A stretch of 6,488 nucleotides of DNA, taken from positions 1 to 6,488 of the forward strand of contig JBITAG010000224.1 of assembly GCA_044439985.1 (NCBI GenBank), in the 5' to 3' direction. The position numbers were made by a program, and so were the translations under genes. The stretch's first letter is position 1, and the number at the start of each line of letters is the position of its first letter. A model generated the notes under the pieces. That model worked only from the letters and a program-made list of their open reading frames with translations. It was not told the DNA's origin and did not search any database. The stretch is from JAJRXR01 sp044439985. Its GTDB lineage: Bacteria; Planctomycetota; Phycisphaerae; Phycisphaerales; UBA1924. Positions 1 to 5,395 of this stretch are shown here, piece by piece.

Positions 1-2240
1 GCTACCTCCAATCCGAGAACCCCGGCGGAGCCCGCTACGACCTGCACGACGGCGACCTCGTCGCTCTCGTCGATATCGCCCAGGAGAGCAACAACCAGTT
101 CATCCGCCAGCCCGTCGAAGAGGGGAACCCGGACAACATCCCCGCCGGGACCCTCCGCAACCTCCCCGACCCCGACAACGCCCGTTTCTACCCCGACCTC
201 GCCCTCACCCCCACCCTCATCGACAACCCCGGCACCGCGCGCAACCCCGGCGCCACCCAGTTCACCCGCTACCCCTTCAACACCTCCACCCCGCTCGCCG
301 GCGACCCCGTCACCGACAACGCCACCGGCATGCTCATGCGCTGGGCCCAGTGGATGTTCGAGGTTCAGGGCATCGACGGCTTCCGCCTCGACGCGCACAA
401 GCACATGGACAACTGGTTCTGGGACACCTTCTACGACAGCGCTGTCCACCGCGTCCGCCGAGCCCCTTCGGGCGAGATGGTCACCCCCTTCTCCTTCGGC
501 GAGAACGTCACCGGCAACTTCGACATCCTCAACAACCAGATCCGCAAGGACAGCTTCGCCAACCGCGACGCCCTCGACCTCCAGGGCGCCGCGCGCCTGC
601 GCGAGATCATCAAGGCAGGGGGCTTCGGCTCCTGGAACGGCCTCTTCTCCAACGCGGACTCCGGACGCCTCGACATCGCCGACGACGGCTTCACCAACGG
701 CTCCGTCGGCGTCAACCACGTCTTCAGCCACGACAACGGCTCCGTCGGCGACGGCGGCTCCTCCCCCCTCTTCCCCACCCCCCGCCAGCAGGGCTACCCC
801 CAGCACGCCTTCACGCTCATGGCCCCGGGACGCGCCATCGTCTACCACAACGGACGCGGCGTTCCCCGCGCCTCCGGCTTCTTCCCCCGCGAGGGCGTCC
901 CCATCGCCCTCGGGCTCAACCCCACCGCCAACGCCCTCGACGACACCATCACCAACCTCGTGCAGCTCCACAACCAGGTCGCCACCGGCCTCTACCAGCA
1001 GCTCAACGCCAACAACGCCGACGTCCTCATCTTCGAGCGCTACGCCAACGGGCAGGCCAACTGCCTCGTCGCGGTCAACGACCGCTTCGACGCCGGGGCC
1101 GACGCCCTCTCCGTCACCACGCGTTACCCCGAGGGAACCCGCCTCCATGAACTCACCGGCAACGCCGCCGACCCCGACGTCGATCCGCTCAACGTGATCC
1201 CCGAACTCATCACCGTCGGCCCCGCCGGGAGCGTCAACCTCATCGTCCCCCGCAACGTCTCCAGCACCGGGACCGAGCACGCCAAGGGCTTCCTCGTCTA
1301 CGCCGAGGCCCTCCCCAGCGCCACCCTCGGCGTCTCCAACCAGTCCGGCGCCATCCCCGCCGACCCCTCCAACTTCCCCCCCTTCTTCCGGCGCCTCTAC
1401 GACATCCCCGTCGTCTCCGCCGACACCTTCCGCATCACCGTCAACACCGCCCAGACCGACCCCCAGGACCCCAACACGGACGACAACGCCATCTTCCGCA
1501 TCGACCAGGGCACGCAGGACTTCAACGGCAACGGGTCGCCCGACATCCCCCTCGCCGCCGCCCTCTTCGGCGGGTACGAGCAGTTCGTCACCATCAACCA
1601 GCCCACCTTCGACTCAGGCGGAACCACCGGCGTCTACTCCCAGGAGATCGACGCCACCACCCTCTCCGAAGGCTTCCACTACATCTCCGCCCTCGTCTTC
1701 CGCCATCGCCCCGAGTTCACCAGCCCCCTGTTCACCGAGAAGCGCGAGGTCGTCTACATCGACCGCCTCGACCCGGTGCTGGAGATCCCCGGAATCGACG
1801 CCCCCATCGAGGACGGCGCCGCCGAGTTCCGCTTCATCAACCCCGACAAGACCGTCACCGCCCTCCACACCTTCTTCGACCTCCCCGCCGGCCAGGACCC
1901 CGTCGCCCTCGCCGACCCCTTCAACGCCGCCGCCCGCTGGGACCGCCTCGAATGGCGCAGCACCCCCGACACCCCGCTCACCAACGGCGCCCACACCCTC
2001 ACCGTCGTCACCTTCGAGCACTCCGGGCGCGCCTCCGTCTTCGAGTACGCCATCACCGTCGGCACATGCCCCGCCGACCTGGCCGAGCCCTTCGGCACGC
2101 TCGACTTCTCCGACGTCGTCGCCTTCCTGGGCGCCTTCGGCGCAATGGACCCCGCCGCGGACCTCGCCGCCCCCTTCGGGACGTTCGATTTTTCCGACGT
2201 GGTCGCCTTCCTCGGCTCGTTCGGCGAGGGATGCCCCTGA
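1..2240 (+). CDS. Alpha-amylase family (GH13) glycoside hydrolase with C-terminal GC-type dockerin-like tail, 5'-partial
   Basis: The frame is open from base 3 to the stop at 2238-2240, so the Met at 330 is internal and the true start lies upstream. The product is a retaining glycoside hydrolase, probably acting outside the cytoplasm on alpha-glucans. GH13 region II reads GIDGFRLDAHKHM, with the nucleophile Asp at 390-392. Region III reads FSFGENVTGN, with the acid/base Glu at 501-503. Region IV reads FSHDN, with the conserved His at 729-731 and the transition-state Asp at 732-734. The stretch around 809-860 (FTLMAPGRAIVYHNG) matches the strand and loop that follow region IV. A C-terminal beta domain of amylase type covers roughly 1011-1290. 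Two beta-rich modules of unknown family cover about 1317-2066. A 57-residue dockerin-like tail ends the protein. The signal peptide and region I are outside the window. Substrate is not determined: amylase, branching or other GH13 activities are all possible. The GH13 call is firm. Confidence 0.9.
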   Translation, partial: YLQSENPGGARYDLHDGDLVALVDIAQESNNQFIRQPVEEGNPDNIPAGTLRNLPDPDNARFYPDLALTPTLIDNPGTARNPGATQFTRYPFNTSTPLAGDPVTDNATGMLMRWAQWMFEVQGIDGFRLDAHKHMDNWFWDTFYDSAVHRVRRAPSGEMVTPFSFGENVTGNFDILNNQIRKDSFANRDALDLQGAARLREIIKAGGFGSWNGLFSNADSGRLDIADDGFTNGSVGVNHVFSHDNGSVGDGGSSPLFPTPRQQGYPQHAFTLMAPGRAIVYHNGRGVPRASGFFPREGVPIALGLNPTANALDDTITNLVQLHNQVATGLYQQLNANNADVLIFERYANGQANCLVAVNDRFDAGADALSVTTRYPEGTRLHELTGNAADPDVDPLNVIPELITVGPAGSVNLIVPRNVSSTGTEHAKGFLVYAEALPSATLGVSNQSGAIPADPSNFPPFFRRLYDIPVVSADTFRITVNTAQTDPQDPNTDDNAIFRIDQGTQDFNGNGSPDIPLAAALFGGYEQFVTINQPTFDSGGTTGVYSQEIDATTLSEGFHYISALVFRHRPEFTSPLFTEKREVVYIDRLDPVLEIPGIDAPIEDGAAEFRFINPDKTVTALHTFFDLPAGQDPVALADPFNAAARWDRLEWRSTPDTPLTNGAHTLTVVTFEHSGRASVFEYAITVGTCPADLAEPFGTLDFSDVVAFLGAFGAMDPAADLAAPFGTFDFSDVVAFLGSFGEGCP
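695..750 (+). repeat. 17-base direct repeat around GH13 region IV
   Basis: CAACGGCTCCGTCGGCG occurs at 695-711 and again at 734-750, 39 bases (13 codons) apart and in frame. Both copies encode NGSVG and flank the catalytic segment FSHD. It may be a small in-frame duplication or a product of strong codon bias. Confidence 0.6.
1518..1544 (+). other. EF-hand-like Asp/Asn loop in the GH13 protein
   Basis: The encoded segment DFNGNGSPD has the spacing of a calcium-binding loop (acidic or amide residues at positions 1, 3, 5 and 9, with Gly at 6). It lies in the first beta-rich module after the catalytic part, in an Asp-rich context. It may be a calcium site that stabilises the exported enzyme. No helix pair is obvious around it, so it may be a single loop and not a true EF-hand. 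Confidence 0.35.
2067..2237 (+). other. GC-type dockerin-like C-terminal domain (two 28-residue repeats)
   Basis: The last 57 residues of the GH13 protein start at a Cys and end GEGCP. They contain two copies of DLAxPFGTxDFSDVVAFLGxFG, at 2076-2141 and 2160-2225, with a period of 84 bases (28 residues). Duplicated segments with spaced Asp residues and a hydrophobic helix (VVAFL) recall the paired F-hand loop-helix units of dockerin domains. From memory, this form is widespread at the C-termini of secreted Phycisphaerales proteins and is called a GC-type dockerin. The first and last Cys could form a disulfide closing the domain. Its binding partner, and whether it anchors the enzyme to a scaffold or the cell surface, are not shown by the sequence. 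Confidence 0.8.
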
Positions 2241-2253
2241 ACGACCCCGACGC

Positions 2254-2259
2254 TACGAT
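2254..2259 (+). promoter_or_regulatory. Possible -10 element for the tRNA gene (TACGAT)
   Basis: TACGAT matches four of six bases of the sigma70 -10 consensus, including the key T, A, A and T. It would place transcription start near 2266, a few bases before the tRNA. No good -35 is visible at 16-18 bases upstream. Readthrough from the GH13 gene, which ends 30 bases before the tRNA, is an equally good explanation. Confidence 0.25.
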
Positions 2260-2270
2260 CGCGGACACGC

Positions 2271-2343
2271 GGCCCCGTAGCTCAGCGGTAGAGCAGGCGA
2301 CTCATAATCGCTCAGGTCGGGGGTTCGAATCCCTCCGGGGCCA
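2271..2343 (+). tRNA. tRNA-Ile2 (anticodon CAT, lysidine-modified type)
   Basis: A full cloverleaf folds by eye. The acceptor stem 2271-2277/2336-2342 has seven Watson-Crick pairs. The D stem GCTC/GAGC is perfect. The anticodon stem 2296-2300/2308-2312 has one G-T pair, the loop is CTCATAA, and the T arm is 2319-2335 with loop TTCGAAT. The discriminator base is A2343. The anticodon is CAT, but the acceptor start, D stem and whole anticodon arm match E. coli tRNA-Ile2 (ileX) as I remember it. The C4-G69 and C5-G68 pairs used by TilS to tell Ile2 from Met are present. It would read AUA after C34 becomes lysidine. CCA is not encoded (TT follows the discriminator), so it must be added enzymatically. 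The variable loop, 2313-2318, has six bases where five are usual. An elongator tRNA-Met is the alternative. That this is a tRNA is nearly certain; the Ile2 identity is likely. Confidence 0.9.
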
Positions 2344-2354
2344 TTGACCCGCGT

Positions 2355-3263
2355 TCAGGGTCCGAACCCCTGGCTGCGCAGCGCACACGAGATCAGGCGC
2401 TGCGTGATCTTCGCCCCCACCTGCGCGCTCGCGTGCTGCCCCGGCTGCGGGCACAGCTCCACCACATCCCCCCCAACGATCCGGGCCCGTTCCGCGATCC
2501 GCCCCAGCAGCCGGCTCACCTGCCCCCACCCCAGCCCCCCCGGCTCCGGCGTCCCCGTCGCCGGGACGATCGACGGATCGAACCCGTCCAGATCGATCGT
2601 CACGTACACATCTCCGGCGAGCAACGCCTCCACACGACGCATCCACGCCTCGTCCGGCGCGTCCACGATCTCGTGCGCCCAGAACGTCCGCGCCGGGTCC
2701 ATCGTTCCCAGCTCCTCCCGGCTCACGCTCCGCAGCCCGACCTGCACAATCTCCGCCACTTCCCGCGCCCGGGCCATCACGCACGCGTGGTTCAGCCCCG
2801 ACCCGTGGTACGAGTCACGCAGGTCCGAGTGCGCGTCGATCTGCACCACCGTCAGACGCCCACGGGCCGAGGACGCCGCCGCCCGGATCGCGCCGATCGA
2901 CACCGAGTGCTCCCCCCCCAGAACGATCGGGATCTTCCCGAGCGCCAGCGCTCGCCCGACCACCCCCTCCACCCGCTCAACCACCTCCTCAAGCCCGAGC
3001 CCCGCGTCGATCCCCCCGTGGGTCGCGATCCCCCGCTCGCTCGGTTCCCACCCGTCCTCCGGCTCGTAGTTCTCCAGGTGCTGCGACGCCTCGATGATCG
3101 CCCGCGGCCCCTGGTCCGCCCCCTTCACCCAGGTGCTCGTCCCATCGAAGGGCGCCGGAATCACCATCACCCGGGCGCTCGCCGGGTCGCGCTGCGCTTC
3201 CTCAACTTCCAGAAAGCCCCCCCCGGGCCACATCTCCTCCGCCCCGAACGCCCGCTCAGGCAT
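2355..3263 (-). CDS. speB: Agmatinase SpeB (ureohydrolase family)
   Basis: It hydrolyses agmatine to putrescine and urea in the cytoplasm, using a binuclear manganese centre. With the ATG at 3263 the protein has 302 residues, normal for the arginase/agmatinase family. The metal ligands are all visible: H119 in GGEHS, D143, H145 and D147 in DAHSDLRD, and D224 and D226 in DLDGFDPS. NHACVMAR near residue 159 and GGDVVELCP near 265-272 are also agmatinase-like. I chose the ATG at 3263 over a GTG at 3302. The ATG overlaps the speA stop by eight bases (ATGCCTGA) and has GGGGGG seven bases upstream. The extra 13 residues from the GTG are low-complexity and look like speA read in another frame. It is the second gene of a speA-speB operon. 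Its stop lies 11 bases from the converging tRNA gene. Agmatinase is preferred over arginase because of the SpeA partner. Confidence 0.9.
   Translation of the reverse strand: MPERAFGAEEMWPGGGFLEVEEAQRDPASARVMVIPAPFDGTSTWVKGADQGPRAIIEASQHLENYEPEDGWEPSERGIATHGGIDAGLGLEEVVERVEGVVGRALALGKIPIVLGGEHSVSIGAIRAAASSARGRLTVVQIDAHSDLRDSYHGSGLNHACVMARAREVAEIVQVGLRSVSREELGTMDPARTFWAHEIVDAPDEAWMRRVEALLAGDVYVTIDLDGFDPSIVPATGTPEPGGLGWGQVSRLLGRIAERARIVGGDVVELCPQPGQHASAQVGAKITQRLISCALRSQGFGP
2356..2372. terminator. Weak hairpin between the tRNA and the speB end
   Basis: CAGGG at 2356-2360 and CCCTG at 2368-2372 form a perfect 5-base stem with a 7-base loop. It overlaps the last codons and stop of speB and lies 13 bases after the tRNA. 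With only 11 bases between the two convergent genes, it is the only candidate stop signal for either. Neither strand has a T tract after it, so an intrinsic terminator is doubtful. Confidence 0.2.
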
Positions 3264-5205
3264 GCCCGTTCCCCCCGAGGTACGTGTACCCCGAAAGCTC
3301 ACGCTCGATATCCCGGATCACCCTCCCCGCCTCGTCCGCGCTCAACCGCCCGCGCCGCACCGCCCGGTCACAGTCCCGTGAGAGCGAGCTGAGCATCTGT
3401 TCCCCGTCGTGCTGCAGGTACGCCAGAACCTCCCCGCACGTGTCCCCGCGCACGATCTCATCGATCGTCCACCCACCGTCCTCCACGCGCAGGTGCACCG
3501 CGTGCGCGTCCCCGAAAAGGTTGTGCAGGTCCCCGAGCGTCTCCTGGTACGCCCCCACCAGAAAGACCCCGATCCGGTACGCCGCGTCGTTCAGCTCATG
3601 CACCGGAAGCGTCCGCTGCAACCCCGACTCCCCCACGAACCGATCCAGCCGACCATCCGAGTCGCACGTGATATCCCCGAAGCTCGCCCGCCGCGTCGGA
3701 CGCTCGCCCAGCCGGTGGATCGGCATCACCGGGAACACCTGATCGATCGCCCACGCGTCCGGAAGCGACTGGAAGATCGACAGGTTCGCGAAGTAGACGT
3801 CCGCCAGGATCTCGTCCAGGTCCGACAGCTCCTCGCTCTCCAGGCCCAGCCGGTCCCGCTCGTCCCGCGCCCGGCGCATGATCTCCCAGAACAGCCGCTC
3901 CGCCTCCCCGCGCTGCTCCAGCGTCAGATACCCCATCCGGAACCCGCTCTCCGCGTCCCCGATCGCCTTCTTCGCGTCGTGGCAGCACTCCACCAACCGC
4001 CCCGGCCCCACCATCGACAGCGCATCGCGCAGATCCCGGATCGGCGTCGGCGCCTCCTCCCCCTCCCCCCCCGCGTCCACCGCGCCCGCCGAGCGTTGAC
4101 GCTGCCGGTTCGACCCCACCACGTCAAAGACCAGCACGCTCGAGTACGCCACCATCGCCCGCCCGCACTCGGTCACGATCGTCGGGTGCTCCACCCCCGC
4201 CCGCGTGCACACGTCCCCCACCCGGTACACCACATCGCTGGCGAACTCCCGCAGCGAGTAGTTCATCGACGACTCGGCGTCCGTCTGGTCCCCCCGGTAA
4301 TCGACCCCGAGCCCCCCGCCCACGTCGATCATCCCCATCGGCGCCCCGAGCCGAACCAGCTCCGTGTACACCTGCGACAGCTCGCCGATCGTGTCCTTGA
4401 TTGTCCGGATGTCCTGCACCTGGCTCCCCACGTGGCAGTGCAACAGCCGCAGGCAGTCCAGCATCCCTCGCTCGCGCAGGATCCGCACCGACTCGAGCAG
4501 CTCACCCGTCGTCAGCCCGAACTTCGACCGCGACCCCGCGCTGTCGCGCCACCGCCCCGTCCCGCTCGACGAGATCTTCACCCGGATCCCGACGCTCGGG
4601 CGGACCCCGCACCCTTCCGCGGTGTCCAGAATCCGCCCAAGCTCACGCGGGTTCTCCACGATCGGCACGATCGTCCGCCCCAGTCGCTGGGCGTGCACCA
4701 CCATCTCCACGTACCGCTGGTCCTTGAACCCATTGCAGACAATCAGCTGGTCATCGATCCCCGCGGTCAACGCGAGCGCCGCCAGCAGCTCCGGCTTCGA
4801 TCCCACCTCCAGCCCGAAGCCCAGCTCCCGCCCCACGCGGCAGACCTCCTCCACCAGGTGACGCTGCTGATTCACCTTGATCGGGTACACCCCCCGGTAC
4901 GCCCCCCGGTACTCGTTCTCCCGGATCGCTCCGTCGAACGCCTCGCGCAGCTGCTTGAGCCGCTGGTCAAGGATGTCGCTGAACCGGAGGAGCACCGGCG
5001 TCTCCAGCCCGCGCGCCAGCAGACCCTCCACAACCTCCTCCAACTCCACGTCCGTCCCGGCGCACCGCGCCACCACGCGACCCGCGTCGTTGATCCCGAA
5101 GAACCCGCCCCCCCACGCCTCCACGCGGTACAACGCCTCGCTCATCCCGGGGGTCCAACGCCCGCTCAGCATCTCCTCCCCCGGCGTTCGATGGGTCGTG
5201 GTCAT
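3256..5205 (-). CDS. speA: Biosynthetic arginine decarboxylase SpeA
   Basis: It decarboxylates arginine to agmatine with PLP, the first step of the agmatine route to putrescine. The 649 residues compare with about 658 in E. coli SpeA. It is a fold-III (alanine racemase-like) enzyme. The PLP lysine is K110 in YPIKVNQ, the stacking His is H258 in HCHVGS, and the phosphate-binding glycine loop is at 294-300 (DVGGGLG). TECGRAMVAY follows at 345-354, the catalytic Cys is C514 in CDSDG, and GAYQETLGDLHNLFGD is at 551-566. Residues about 365-388 form a Gly/Glu-rich, poorly conserved linker encoded around a run of eight G. The start is not certain. The ATG at 5205 is the longest. An ATG at 5172 has a GGGGGAGGAG tract directly against it, which is too close for a normal site. 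An ATG at 5145 is nearest to where family conservation begins. It is the first gene of the operon, with speB downstream. Confidence 0.93.
   Translation of the reverse strand: MTTTHRTPGEEMLSGRWTPGMSEALYRVEAWGGGFFGINDAGRVVARCAGTDVELEEVVEGLLARGLETPVLLRFSDILDQRLKQLREAFDGAIRENEYRGAYRGVYPIKVNQQRHLVEEVCRVGRELGFGLEVGSKPELLAALALTAGIDDQLIVCNGFKDQRYVEMVVHAQRLGRTIVPIVENPRELGRILDTAEGCGVRPSVGIRVKISSSGTGRWRDSAGSRSKFGLTTGELLESVRILRERGMLDCLRLLHCHVGSQVQDIRTIKDTIGELSQVYTELVRLGAPMGMIDVGGGLGVDYRGDQTDAESSMNYSLREFASDVVYRVGDVCTRAGVEHPTIVTECGRAMVAYSSVLVFDVVGSNRQRQRSAGAVDAGGEGEEAPTPIRDLRDALSMVGPGRLVECCHDAKKAIGDAESGFRMGYLTLEQRGEAERLFWEIMRRARDERDRLGLESEELSDLDEILADVYFANLSIFQSLPDAWAIDQVFPVMPIHRLGERPTRRASFGDITCDSDGRLDRFVGESGLQRTLPVHELNDAAYRIGVFLVGAYQETLGDLHNLFGDAHAVHLRVEDGGWTIDEIVRGDTCGEVLAYLQHDGEQMLSSLSRDCDRAVRRGRLSADEAGRVIRDIERELSGYTYLGGNGHA
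3271..3276 (-). promoter_or_regulatory. Shine-Dalgarno-like G tract of speB, deciding its start
   Basis: On the - strand GGGGGG lies seven bases before the ATG at 3263, inside the last codons of speA. It is an imperfect match to GGAGG but at the right distance. Together with the 8-base stop/start overlap it favours coupled translation of speB with speA, starting at 3263. Confidence 0.45.
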
Positions 5206-5214
5206 AGCCCCAAC

Positions 5215-5220
5215 ATTATC
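5215..5220 (-). promoter_or_regulatory. Possible -10 element of speA (GATAAT)
   Basis: On the - strand GATAAT matches five of six bases of the -10 consensus. It lies only nine bases before the ATG at 5205, so a start site about seven bases downstream would give a leader of only a few bases. No clear -35 is seen 16-18 bases upstream; that spacer holds a run of eight G (5224-5231). If this is the real promoter, speA is read from a near-leaderless mRNA or from a later ATG (5172 or 5145). Confidence 0.35.
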
Positions 5221-5289
5221 CCGCCCCCCCCGCCCACGATGCCCCTCCGGGTCCGATCATCCCCCCACCCGCACTCCCCGAAGCAAACC

Positions 5290-5319
5290 TTGCCCGGGCG
5301 CCACACGAACGGGTAGCGT
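5290..5319 (+). promoter_or_regulatory. Possible promoter of the exported TIGR03790-like gene
   Basis: TTGCCC at 5290-5295 and TAGCGT at 5314-5319 are separated by 18 bases. They match four of six and three of six consensus bases, which is weak. An alternative -10 is CATAAA at 5360-5365, without a good -35. The divergent gap 5206-5395 must hold promoters for both flanking genes, but I cannot fix this one firmly. Confidence 0.2.
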
Positions 5320-5385
5320 GGAGTCCAGAACGTGGTCTTCTTCTCCGGGTCGTCTTCCCCATAAAGACGCCCACCGACCGACGAC

Positions 5386-5389
5386 GGAG
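5386..5389 (+). promoter_or_regulatory. Ribosome binding site of the exported gene (GGAG)
   Basis: GGAG lies six bases before the ATG at 5396. This is the clearest Shine-Dalgarno site in the window, and it supports the start chosen for the exported protein. Confidence 0.65.
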
Positions 5390-5395
5390 CGATCG

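Noticed and set aside
330..332. ATG at 330 as the start of the GH13 protein
   Set aside because: The same frame is open and amylase-like back to base 3, and region II follows too soon for a complete enzyme.
2324..2372. Phage or island attachment site at the tRNA 3' end, suggested by a T-arm-like hairpin just downstream
   Set aside because: The hairpin matches only in outline, lies in speB codons, and no integrase or repeated tRNA 3' fragment is seen in the window.
2302..2784. - strand frame overlapping the tRNA and the speB end
   Set aside because: Out of frame with speB, Gly/Ala/Arg-rich, and runs across a tRNA gene.
2433..3392. + strand open frame opposite speB (and a shorter one at 2344-3069)
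   Set aside because: Low-complexity Arg/Pro/His or Ser/Thr/Pro composition, no ribosome site, and SpeB on the other strand carries every metal ligand.
3409..5316. A long open frame (about 635 codons) on the + strand opposite speA
   Set aside because: Its translation is dominated by Arg, Pro, His, Val and Leu and shows no domain. It is the mirror of a G-ending-codon gene with all SpeA motifs.
5245..5351. Repeated 9-base word CTCCGGGTC at 5245-5253 and 5343-5351 as an operator pair
   Set aside because: Short, GC-rich, 98 bases apart and without symmetry; expected by chance in this composition.
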